Source: Micromonospora sp. NBC_01813
Lineage (GTDB): Bacteria; Actinomycetota; Actinomycetes; Mycobacteriales; Micromonosporaceae
Assembly (NCBI RefSeq): GCF_035917335.1
Contig: NZ_CP109067.1
Location: 808,501-872,500 of the forward strand
Reading direction: 5' to 3'
DNA: 64,000 bases
Position numbers and translations under genes: made by a program. The notes under the pieces are model-generated. The model searched no databases, was not told where the DNA came from, and worked only from the letters and a program-made list of their open reading frames with translations. Shown here one piece after another: positions 18,982-26,417 of the stretch (position 1 is the first letter of the stretch; each line of letters opens with the position of its first letter).

Positions 18982-19740
18982 ATGACGCGCGCCGTCAGGA
19001 ACACCCGGCCCCGTACCACCGGCTCCGCCGCCGGCCGGTCCGCTCCGATGCGGGTGGTCTCCCGCAGCGACGCCGGGATCGCCGTGGTGGCGGCCGCCGC
19101 GCCGGAGCAGGCACCGGCCGGACCGGCGACCAACGCCGCCTGGGCCTGGACGGTACGCCGGTTCAGCCGGGCCGCCATCTGGGCACTGCCGCTGTACGCG
19201 GTCGCCTTCGCGGTGAGCAGCCTCAGCGGACTCCGGGGCGGCAACCCGGCACCCGACCTGGTCGACGGGCGGCCGGCGTACCTGATCGCCTGGGTGATCG
19301 CCAGCTGGCTCGGCCTGGTCGCGCTGGTGGCGATCGCCGGCATCCACGCCGCGGCCCGTAGCCGGGGCACCGCGGTCGCCGCGCTGCTCGTCGGGTTGGC
19401 CGGTGCCGCGTTGATGGTGCCGTTCGCCGGGCTGCCCGACGGCACCGTCGTCTACGGCACCTCGGCCCGCTCGCTGGCGCTGGTCGGCGCCGCGCTCTAC
19501 AGCCTCGGCTGGTTCCTGGCCGGCGCGGCCGTGCTGCGCTCGGAACTGTTCAACCGGCTCGACGGATGGCTGCTGATCGTCGCGTCCCCGCTGCTCGGCT
19601 TCATCGGGCTGCTCTCCGGGCCGCTGCAGACCGTCGGCGCGGTGTTCGCGCTGACCGCCGGGATCGGCCTGGCCTGGTCCGCCGGGCGGATGGTGCCCAC
19701 CGTGTACGCGGCCCCGGCCCCGGCCGCGGCGGAATCCTGA
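18982..19740 (+). CDS. Integral membrane protein of unknown function
   Basis: A 252-residue protein with a basic, likely cytoplasmic N-terminal tail (about 1-55) and roughly six hydrophobic helices between residues 57 and 240. No catalytic or transport motif is recognised. The gene follows a set of three regular repeats that look like operator sites, so it may be tightly regulated. It is convergent with the SpoU methyltransferase gene. Confidence 0.7.
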   Translation: MTRAVRNTRPRTTGSAAGRSAPMRVVSRSDAGIAVVAAAAPEQAPAGPATNAAWAWTVRRFSRAAIWALPLYAVAFAVSSLSGLRGGNPAPDLVDGRPAYLIAWVIASWLGLVALVAIAGIHAAARSRGTAVAALLVGLAGAALMVPFAGLPDGTVVYGTSARSLALVGAALYSLGWFLAGAAVLRSELFNRLDGWLLIVASPLLGFIGLLSGPLQTVGAVFALTAGIGLAWSAGRMVPTVYAAPAPAAAES

Positions 19741-19768
19741 GCGCAGGGCGGCACAACCGGTCGTCGCG

Positions 19769-20575
19769 TCACAGCTGGTCGTCGCGGCACAGCTCCCAGA
19801 ACGCGACCGCCGCCGCCGTCGCCACGTTGAGCGAGTCCACTCCCCGGCGCATCGGCACCGCCACCCGCACGTCCGCGACCTGCATCGCCGCCGAACTCAG
19901 CCCCGGCCCCTCGGCACCGAGCAGCAGCGCCGGCCGGGCCCGACGGTGCGCGTCCAGGCGTTGGATCGGGATCGCGTCCGGTGCCGGCGTCATCGCGAGC
20001 AGGTGGAATCCGGCGGTACGGATGGTGGCCAGCGCCGCCGGCCAGGCCGCTGCCCGGGCGTACGGCACCGCGAAGACCTCGCCCATGCTGACCCGGACCG
20101 CGCGTCGGTACAGCGGATCGGCGCAGGTCGGGGAGAGGACCACCGCGTCCATGCCGAGCGCCGCCGCGCTGCGGAACAACGCCCCGAGGTTGGTGTGCGT
20201 GTTGACCCCCTCGCAGACGACCAGCCGGCGGGCCCGGCCGAGCAACTCCTCCAGGCCGGGCAGTTGCCGTCGGTGGAACGAGGCGAGTACGCCCCGGTGC
20301 ACGTGGAAGCCGGTGATCGACTCCAGCACCGCCGGGGTCGCCGCGTAGACCGGCGTGTCCGGCGGCAGGTCGGTGAGCTGGTCGACCCGCTTGGCGTCGA
20401 CCAGCACCGACCGCAGCCGGTATCCGGCCCGCAGAGCGCGGGAGATGACCAGCTCCCCTTCGGCGATGAACAGCCCGTTCGGCGGCTCCCACCGGGTCCG
20501 CAGCTCGACGTCGGTCAGCGCCCGGTAGTCGGCGATCCGTTCGTCGTCCGGGTTGATGATCTCCGCTACTGGCAC
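19769..20575 (-). CDS. TrmH/SpoU family RNA 2'-O-methyltransferase
   Basis: A 268-residue SPOUT-class RNA methyltransferase. The knotted C-terminal domain shows all three SpoU motifs: 'NTHTNLGALFRSAAALG', 'LLLGAEGPGLS' and 'VAVPMRRGVDSLNVATAAAVAFWE'. An N-terminal substrate-binding domain precedes. The enzyme would methylate a ribose 2'-OH in rRNA or tRNA; the target is not identifiable. I start at GTG 20575, which begins the conserved 'EIINPDDERI' region; no ribosome site is visible and the message may be leaderless. Confidence 0.88.
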   Translation of the reverse strand: MPVAEIINPDDERIADYRALTDVELRTRWEPPNGLFIAEGELVISRALRAGYRLRSVLVDAKRVDQLTDLPPDTPVYAATPAVLESITGFHVHRGVLASFHRRQLPGLEELLGRARRLVVCEGVNTHTNLGALFRSAAALGMDAVVLSPTCADPLYRRAVRVSMGEVFAVPYARAAAWPAALATIRTAGFHLLAMTPAPDAIPIQRLDAHRRARPALLLGAEGPGLSSAAMQVADVRVAVPMRRGVDSLNVATAAAVAFWELCRDDQL

Positions 20576-20616
20576 ACCGGAGATTGTGCCTGCCCGGCAC
20601 AGGTAGCGTCTGGCAG
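20576..20616. promoter_or_regulatory. Compact divergent promoter region, likely leaderless transcripts
   Basis: Only 41 bp separate the divergent start codons of the SpoU methyltransferase (minus, 20575) and the PucR regulator (plus, 20617). On the plus strand TAGCGT (20604-20609) stands 7 bp before the GTG, the arrangement of a -10 box driving a leaderless message. On the minus strand a CAATCT hexamer ends 5 bp before the other GTG. Neither gene has a recognisable ribosome binding site. Confidence 0.45.
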
Positions 20617-22257
20617 GTGTTCCCAACCGTCCGTGAGGTGCTGGCACTCGACCCGGTACGCCACGGCGGGCCCCGGTTGGTGGCCGCCGAGGAGAACCTG
20701 GACCGGCCGGTGCGCTGGGTGCACGTCACCGAGGTGCCGGACATCGCCAGCCTGCTGCGCGGTGGTGAGTTGGTGCTCACCACCGGGATCGGGCTGCCCG
20801 CCGACGACGAGGGGCTGCGGGCGTTCATCGCCGAGCTGACCGAGGTCGGCGTCGCCGGCCTGGTGGTCGAGCTGGGCCGCCGCTACCACGGCGGGGTCCC
20901 CCGGGTGATGGTGGCGGCGGCGCGGCGGCACGGGCTGCCGCTGGTGGAGTTGCGCCGGGCCACCCCGTTCGTGCTGATCACCGAGGCGGTGCACGCGTTG
21001 ATCGTGGACGCGCAGTTGGCCGAGCTGCGGGCCACCGAGGAGATCCACCAACGGTTCACCGAGCTGTCCGTGGAAGGCGCGGAAGCCGCCGAGGTGGTCC
21101 GGCAAGCCGCCGACCTGGCCGGTGTTCCGGTGGTGCTGGAGAACCTGTCCCGTCGGGTGCTGGCGTACGACAGCGCGGGGGAGAGCGCCCGGCTGCTGCT
21201 GGACGGCTGGGAGCAGCATTCGCGCCGGATCCAGCCGACCGGGCGGACGGCGTACCACGCCGACACAGGCTGGCTGGTGACCATGGTCGGGGCACGTGGC
21301 CAGGACTGGGGGCGGCTGCTGCTGCGCTGCCCGCCGGACGGGTTGACCGGCGTGGGTGAGCCGCCGACGCGGTTGTCGATCCTGCTGGAGCGGGCCGCGT
21401 CGACGCTGGCGCTCGGCCGGCTGATCCGCCGCGACGCCGACGGACTGGAGCGCCAGATCCACCGGACGTTGCTGACCGCGTTGCTGGACGGCTCGCAGCC
21501 GGTCGACGAGGTCGCGATGCGGTCCCGGGCGCTCGGGGTCGGGCTGGACCGGCGGCACCTGGTCGGAATGGTGGTGCGGCTGCGCGCCGAGGACGACGCC
21601 GAGGTGATCCAGACCGGGCTACGGGATCTCGCCGAAGCGGTCGGCCTGGCCCTGCGGGAGGCGGGACTGGCCGGGTTGACCAGTGCGCTGGACGACCAGT
21701 CGGTCGGTGTGTTGCTGGCGGTCCGCGACGCCGCGGCGGTGGATCCGGCGTTGGCCGGCTTCCTGGCGGCGTTGCACCGGGTACGCCGGTCCGAGCCGCT
21801 GCCGGTGGTGGTCGCCGCCGGCAGCGGGGTGGACAGCATCCGGGAGGCCCGCCGGTCGCTGATCGAGGCACGCCAGGTGGCCGAGGCGGGGCGGCGGGAC
21901 CGGCGTGTCGACCAGGTGCTGCGGCTGCCGGACGTCGGCCTGGCCGGGCTGCTGCACCTGTTGCGGGAGGAGCCACGGCTGCAGGTGTTCGTGGAGCGGG
22001 AACTGGGCGCGTTGCTGGCGTACGAGGCGGGGCATCCGCGTGAGCAGATGCTGGCGACGCTGCGTGCGTACCTCGATCATGGCCGCAACAAGTCGGCGGC
22101 GGCCGGGGCGGTCCACCTGTCGCGGCCGGCGTTCTACGAGCGGTTGACCAGGTTGGGAAAGATCCTCGACGTCGACCTGGATTCGGTGCAGAGCTGCCTG
22201 TCGCTGCATGTCGCGTTGCTGGCGTTGGACGCGGTCCGGGCCCGGCCACCGGTCTGA
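20617..22257 (+). CDS. PucR family transcriptional regulator
   Basis: A 546-residue regulator with the N-terminal PucR ligand-sensing domain ('TVREVLALDPVRHGGPRLVA' through 'LVVELGRRYHGGVPRVM'), a central GGDEF-related domain, and a C-terminal PucR-type helix-turn-helix ('LRAYLDHGRNKSAAAGAVHLSRPAFYERL'). Members of this family often activate purine, amino acid or amine catabolism genes. A candidate target is the aminotransferase-dehydrogenase operon at 28275-31087, but it is 6 kb away and the link is only inference. Confidence 0.9.
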   Translation: MFPTVREVLALDPVRHGGPRLVAAEENLDRPVRWVHVTEVPDIASLLRGGELVLTTGIGLPADDEGLRAFIAELTEVGVAGLVVELGRRYHGGVPRVMVAAARRHGLPLVELRRATPFVLITEAVHALIVDAQLAELRATEEIHQRFTELSVEGAEAAEVVRQAADLAGVPVVLENLSRRVLAYDSAGESARLLLDGWEQHSRRIQPTGRTAYHADTGWLVTMVGARGQDWGRLLLRCPPDGLTGVGEPPTRLSILLERAASTLALGRLIRRDADGLERQIHRTLLTALLDGSQPVDEVAMRSRALGVGLDRRHLVGMVVRLRAEDDAEVIQTGLRDLAEAVGLALREAGLAGLTSALDDQSVGVLLAVRDAAAVDPALAGFLAALHRVRRSEPLPVVVAAGSGVDSIREARRSLIEARQVAEAGRRDRRVDQVLRLPDVGLAGLLHLLREEPRLQVFVERELGALLAYEAGHPREQMLATLRAYLDHGRNKSAAAGAVHLSRPAFYERLTRLGKILDVDLDSVQSCLSLHVALLALDAVRARPPV

Positions 22258-22290
22258 GGGCTCCGGCGGCCCGGCCGCGGTCGACGCAGG

Positions 22291-22560
22291 TCAGGCGAGG
22301 GAGAGGAAGAGTTTCTCCATCTGCTCAAGGTTGGCCTTGCGGTCACCGGTCGGCGCGTCGGGGTCCATGCACTGCTCGAGCCCGCTGGCGATGACCTTGA
22401 AGCCGGCCCGGTCCAGCGCCCGGGAGACCGCCGCGAGCTGGGTGACCACCTCGGCGCAGTCCCGGCCGGATTCCAGCATGGCGATCACGCCCCGGATCTG
22501 CCCCTCGGCCCGGCGCAACCGCTTGATCACATCCACCGTGGTCTGCTCTTCGACCTGCAT
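22291..22560 (-). CDS. CsoR-family repressor, probably sulfur-responsive (CstR-like)
   Basis: An 89-residue CsoR/RcnR-family all-helical repressor ('IKRLRRAEGQIRGVIAMLESGRDC'). Copper-sensing CsoR uses Cys-x24-His-x3-Cys. Here Cys35 and Cys64 are present at the correct spacing, but the intervening ligand position (residue 60) is Gly. A Cys pair without the His is the pattern of CstR, which senses persulfides and sulfite by cysteine chemistry. The gene is divergent from an MBL-rhodanese / rhodanese / SulP set, which supports a sulfur-sensing role. A strong AGGAGG-type site lies 8 bp upstream of the ATG. Confidence 0.88.
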   Translation of the reverse strand: MQVEEQTTVDVIKRLRRAEGQIRGVIAMLESGRDCAEVVTQLAAVSRALDRAGFKVIASGLEQCMDPDAPTGDRKANLEQMEKLFLSLA

Positions 22561-22587
22561 GATCGGCTCCTCCCGCTCAGGTGTGAA

Positions 22588-22606
22588 GGATACACCCGGG
22601 GGTATG
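22588..22606. promoter_or_regulatory. Candidate operator 1 of the CstR-like repressor
   Basis: An imperfect palindrome with arms ATAC and GTAT around a central C/G run (GATACACCCGGGGGTATGC), 28 bp upstream of the repressor ATG. The ATACCCC-type arms match the perfect palindrome at 22645-22664. Long C/G-rich cores flanked by TA steps are characteristic of CsoR/CstR operators. This copy is placed to control the repressor's own gene. Confidence 0.6.
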
Positions 22607-22644
22607 CCTTGCAGATGTACGTTCATTCGCACATACTCGGTAGC

Positions 22645-22664
22645 GGATACCCCCCGGGGTATCC
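22645..22664. promoter_or_regulatory. Candidate operator 2 of the CstR-like repressor (perfect palindrome)
   Basis: GGATACCCCCCGGGGTATCC is a perfect inverted repeat with 9-bp arms and a 2-bp centre, ending 22 bp upstream of the ATG of the MBL-rhodanese gene. It shares its arms with the imperfect site at 22588-22606. Its position would let a bound repressor block transcription of the sulfur operon. Confidence 0.7.
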
Positions 22665-22686
22665 ATGACTGAGGGAGGATCGCCCC

Positions 22687-24015
22687 ATGGAACTCGTCTC
22701 GTTCCGTACCCCCGGCCTGGGAGACCAGACCTACCTGCTGACCCACCAGGGCAAGGGGATCCTGGTCGACCCGCAACGCGACATCGACCGGTTCCTCGAC
22801 GCCGCCGCCGAACGCGACGTCGACGTCCGGTTCGTCCTGGAAACCCACCTGCACAACGACTACGTCTCCGGCGCCGTCCAGGTCGCCCGGCGTACCGGAG
22901 CCGAACTGGTCCTGCCGGCCGCCGCCGCACCGGCCTACCGGCACACCGCCGCCTTCCACCTCGAAGACATCAAGGCCGACAACCTGACCCTGCGCCCCAT
23001 CCACACCCCCGGGCACACCCCGGAACACACCAGCTACCTGGTGCTGATCGACGGGGAACCGGTCGCCGTCTTCTCCGGCGGCAGCCTGCTGGTCGCCTCC
23101 GCCGGCCGGCCCGACCTGCTCGGCCCAGCCCGCGCCCGCACCCTGGCCCGACTCCAGTACGGCTCACTGCACCGGCTCGCCGGGCTGCCCCGGGCGGTGG
23201 CCCTCTACCCGACCCACGGCGAAGGCTCGTTCTGCACCACCACCGGCGCCGGCCGCTACGCCTCCACCATCGGCGACGAGATCGACGACAACCCGCTGCT
23301 CGGCATCGCCGACCAGGAGGACTTCGCCGACCGGCTACTCGCCGAGCCGATGCCGATCCCGGCCTTCTACCAGTACATGGGCCCGGCCAACATCCACGGC
23401 GGGGAGCCGATGCCGACCGTCGACGTGCCCGAAGCCACCGCCACCGACCTGCCGACCGACGACGCCACCCAACTGGTCGACATCCGGCCCCGACACGCCC
23501 AGTCCGCCGGCCTGGTCCCCGGCTCGGTCGGCATCGAACTCACCGACGACTTCGGCAGCTGGGCCGGCTGGCTGCTGCCGTACGGGGCACCGATCGTGCT
23601 GATCGCCGACGCCGACACCGACGTCACCGAGGCCGTCGTGCAACTGGCCCGGATCAACATCGACGCCGTCGGTGCCGTCTACCGCCCAGCCCCGGCCGAC
23701 CCGCTCGGCCCCGGCTACGAACTCCTCGACCGGGAAGCCTTCCAGCTGCGGCTGGCACAGCCCGACGCGCAACTGCTCGACGTACGGATGCCGAACGAAC
23801 GGGCCAAGGCCGCCTGGCCGGGCGCAGTCGAACGGTTCCTCGCCGACCTGGTCACCCACGGCATCCCCACCGAACTCGACCCGCGGCGGCCGGTCCTGGT
23901 CGCCTGCGGCAGCGGCCGGCGGGCCGCCATCGCCGCCAGCCTGCTGGTACGCGCCGGCTACCGGGTCGCCGTGCTCGACGGCGCCGGCGTCGCCGACCTG
24001 ACCACGACCGACTGA
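22687..24015 (+). CDS. MBL-fold hydrolase with rhodanese domains (persulfide dioxygenase/CstB-like)
   Basis: A 442-residue fusion. Residues 1-240 form a metallo-beta-lactamase domain of the ETHE1/persulfide-dioxygenase type, with metal motif 'THLHNDYVSG' near residue 58 and 'HTPGHTPEHTSYL'. A first rhodanese-like domain (about 255-345) lacks a clear active-site Cys. The second (about 350-440) has it in 'VACGSGRRAAIAAS'. S. aureus CstB has the same fusion and oxidises persulfides to sulfur oxyanions. The neighbouring CstR-like repressor and rhodanese support this assignment. GAGGGAGG precedes the ATG. Confidence 0.85.
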   Translation: MELVSFRTPGLGDQTYLLTHQGKGILVDPQRDIDRFLDAAAERDVDVRFVLETHLHNDYVSGAVQVARRTGAELVLPAAAAPAYRHTAAFHLEDIKADNLTLRPIHTPGHTPEHTSYLVLIDGEPVAVFSGGSLLVASAGRPDLLGPARARTLARLQYGSLHRLAGLPRAVALYPTHGEGSFCTTTGAGRYASTIGDEIDDNPLLGIADQEDFADRLLAEPMPIPAFYQYMGPANIHGGEPMPTVDVPEATATDLPTDDATQLVDIRPRHAQSAGLVPGSVGIELTDDFGSWAGWLLPYGAPIVLIADADTDVTEAVVQLARINIDAVGAVYRPAPADPLGPGYELLDREAFQLRLAQPDAQLLDVRMPNERAKAAWPGAVERFLADLVTHGIPTELDPRRPVLVACGSGRRAAIAASLLVRAGYRVAVLDGAGVADLTTTD

Positions 24016-24040
24016 CCCACATTCTTCAGGAGATCCGACC

Positions 24041-24628
24041 ATGCCCCCCACCAGCAACCCGAGCATCGACGTCCCCGCTGCCCGGGCACTGCTCGCCGAC
24101 AACCCCGACACCCTGGTCGTCGACGTGCGTACCCCGGCCGAGTTCGACACCGCGCACATCGACGGAGCGATCAACCTGCCGCTCGACCAGGTCGACGCCC
24201 ACCTCAACCGGATCGTCGCCGACGCCGGCGGACGGATCCTGCTGATCTGCCAGTCCGGCAACCGGGCCAACCAGGCCTGCGGAAAACTCGCCACCGCCGG
24301 ACTCGACACCGCGACCGTACTGACCGGCGGCATGAACGCCTGGATCTCGGCCGGCGGGCCAGTCAACCGGGGCCGGCAACGGTGGAGCCTGGAACGCCAG
24401 GTACGACTCGTCGCCGGTGCCATCGTCGCGGTCTCGGTACTGGCCAGCATCTGGTACCCGCCGGCCCGCTACGTCGCCGGTGCGATCGGTGCCGGACTGA
24501 CCTTCGCCGCGCTGAGCAACACCTGCGCGATGGGCATGCTGCTGGCCCGCCTGCCGTACAACCGGGGTGCCGGATGCGACGTGACCGCATCGCTGACCCG
24601 GATCAGCCGGGCCGGCGCGGCGAGATGA
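24041..24628 (+). CDS. Membrane-anchored rhodanese (YgaP-like, DUF2892)
   Basis: A 195-residue protein with an N-terminal rhodanese domain (active-site Cys70 in 'LICQSGNRANQACG') and a C-terminal pair of membrane helices (about 130-175) of the DUF2892 type. This is the layout of E. coli YgaP, a membrane sulfurtransferase. It is the second gene of the sulfur operon, preceded by a CAGGAG site. Its ATGA overlap with the SulP gene suggests coupled translation and perhaps handling of sulfur species at the membrane. Confidence 0.88.
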   Translation: MPPTSNPSIDVPAARALLADNPDTLVVDVRTPAEFDTAHIDGAINLPLDQVDAHLNRIVADAGGRILLICQSGNRANQACGKLATAGLDTATVLTGGMNAWISAGGPVNRGRQRWSLERQVRLVAGAIVAVSVLASIWYPPARYVAGAIGAGLTFAALSNTCAMGMLLARLPYNRGAGCDVTASLTRISRAGAAR

Positions 24629-26379
24629 CCGGCGCCGGGTACCCGCGCCAGGAGCGCACCGGCCCGGCGCGGGCCCTGCCGATCCTCGGCTGGCGGCGCG
24701 GCTACGACCGGCACGTGCTGCGCCACGACCTCGTCGCCGGCCTCACCGTCGCCGTCATGCTGGTCCCGCAGAGCATGGCGTACGCCGCCCTGGCCGGCAT
24801 GCCGCCGGTCACCGGCCTGTACGCCGCCGTCGTCCCGGTCCTGGTCTACGCCCTGCTCGGCACCTCCGGCGCGCTCGCCGTCGGCCCGGTCGCCATCACC
24901 GCGCTGATGACCAGCACCGCCCTCGTCCCCCTCGCCGCCGGCGACCCCGGCCGGTACGCCGCCCTCGCCGGCCTGCTCGCCCTGCTGGTCGGCACCATCC
25001 AGGTACTGATGGGGGTGCTGCGCCTCGGCGCGCTGGTCAACTTCATGTCGCACTCGGTGCTGTCCGGCTTCACCTCGGCGGCGGCCATCGTCATCGCCGC
25101 CAGCCAGCTCAAGGACCTGCTCGGGCTGCGCGCCGACCGGGCCGAGAACCTGCCCGGCATCGTCGGCAGCCTCTGGCAGGCCGCCCCGACGGTGCACCCG
25201 CTGACCGTCGCGGTCGGCGCGGCCAGCGTCGCCGGCCTGCTGCTGCTCCGCCGCTACCGGCCGAAACTGCCCGGCGCACTGCTCGTCGTCGCCGCGGTGA
25301 CCATCGCCAGCGCGGCCCTGGCCTTCGGCGCCCGCGGCGTGCCGATCCTCGCCGACGTACCCGGCGGACTGCCGGTGCCGGACCTGCCGTCGATCGCCCT
25401 GGCCGACCTGCGGGCACTGCTGCCAGCGGCGGTCGCGATCGCGCTGGTCGCCTACATGGAAGGCATCGCGGTGGCGAAATCGCTCGCCGCCCGCTCCCGG
25501 CAGCAGGTCGCACCGAACACCGAACTCGTCGCCGTCGGCGCGGCCAACCTCGCCGCCGGGGCGTTCCACGCCTTCCCGGTCGCCGGCGGATTCTCCCGCA
25601 GCGCGGTCAACTTCTCCGCCGGCGCCCGGACCCCGGTCGCCTCCCTGGTCACCGCCGCCGTGGTGGCGGCCACCGCGTCGCTGCTCACCCCGGCCTTGCA
25701 CCACCTGCCCAAAGCCGTCCTCGCGGCGATCGTCGTCGTCGCGGTCCTCGGCCTGGTCGACTGGCGGGAAGCCCGGTCGGCCTGGCGGGTACGGCGTACC
25801 GACGGGCTGACCCTCGGGTTGACCTTCCTGGTCACCCTGGTCGCCGGGGTGGAGCCAGGGCTGGCCGTCGGCGTCGCGTTCAGCCTCGCCGTGTTCCTGC
25901 GCCGCTCGGCCCGACCGCACACCGCGGAACTCGGCCGGGTGCCCGGCACCGCGACCTTCCGCAACGTCGCCCGCTACCAGGGCCTGGTCACCGACCCACG
26001 GGTCGCGGTGCTGCGCATCGACGGACCGCTGTACTTCGCCAACGCCCAGTACCTGGCCGACCAGTTGCTGGCGATGGCGCAGCGCCGCCCCGAGCTGCGG
26101 GCCGTGGTGCTGGACGCCAGCGCGATCAGCGACGCCGACACCGACGGCGCACACGCCCTGGCGCAGGCCCGGCAACGACTCGCCGGCCGCGAAACCGCCC
26201 TGCATCTGGCGACGGTCCGCGGTCCGGTACGCGACCTGCTCACCCGGGCCGGGCTCTGGTCGGTGATGCGCGACGCCGGGCAACTGCACCCTGACGTCGC
26301 CGACGCCGTCGACACGGTCACCGGGTCGCCCGCCGTCGACGCCGAGCGGCCCGACCGCCTGCCGCAAGAGGTGTTCTGA
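24625..26379 (+). CDS. SulP family anion permease with STAS domain
   Basis: A 584-residue SulP/SLC26 transporter. The N-terminal signature 'DLVAGLTVAVMLVPQSMAYAALAG' is followed by about 12 membrane helices and a cytoplasmic STAS domain (about 455-560, 'VAVLRIDGPLYFANAQYLADQLL'). SulP proteins move sulfate, bicarbonate or other anions. In this operon, next to persulfide-oxidising genes, sulfate or sulfite or thiosulfate transport is plausible, but the sequence alone cannot settle the substrate. A bidirectional hairpin follows the stop. Confidence 0.9.
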   Translation: MTGAGYPRQERTGPARALPILGWRRGYDRHVLRHDLVAGLTVAVMLVPQSMAYAALAGMPPVTGLYAAVVPVLVYALLGTSGALAVGPVAITALMTSTALVPLAAGDPGRYAALAGLLALLVGTIQVLMGVLRLGALVNFMSHSVLSGFTSAAAIVIAASQLKDLLGLRADRAENLPGIVGSLWQAAPTVHPLTVAVGAASVAGLLLLRRYRPKLPGALLVVAAVTIASAALAFGARGVPILADVPGGLPVPDLPSIALADLRALLPAAVAIALVAYMEGIAVAKSLAARSRQQVAPNTELVAVGAANLAAGAFHAFPVAGGFSRSAVNFSAGARTPVASLVTAAVVAATASLLTPALHHLPKAVLAAIVVVAVLGLVDWREARSAWRVRRTDGLTLGLTFLVTLVAGVEPGLAVGVAFSLAVFLRRSARPHTAELGRVPGTATFRNVARYQGLVTDPRVAVLRIDGPLYFANAQYLADQLLAMAQRRPELRAVVLDASAISDADTDGAHALAQARQRLAGRETALHLATVRGPVRDLLTRAGLWSVMRDAGQLHPDVADAVDTVTGSPAVDAERPDRLPQEVF

Positions 26380-26380
26380 C

Positions 26381-26399
26381 CGGGCCGGAACCCGGCCCG
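26381..26399. terminator. Bidirectional hairpin between convergent sulP and murL genes
   Basis: Perfect 8-bp inverted repeat, CGGGCCGG - AAC - CCGGCCCG, starting 2 bp after the SulP stop codon. It lies between two convergent genes and has no T-tract, as is usual for high-GC actinomycetes. Confidence 0.65.
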
Positions 26400-26417
26400 A
26401 CGACGACGCCTGGTTGA

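Noticed and set aside
24469-26367. Long open frame opposite the SulP gene (632 codons)
   Set aside because: It is the mirror of a well-recognised permease. The product is Gly/Gln/Asp-rich with no family pattern, as expected from antisense of GC-rich codons.
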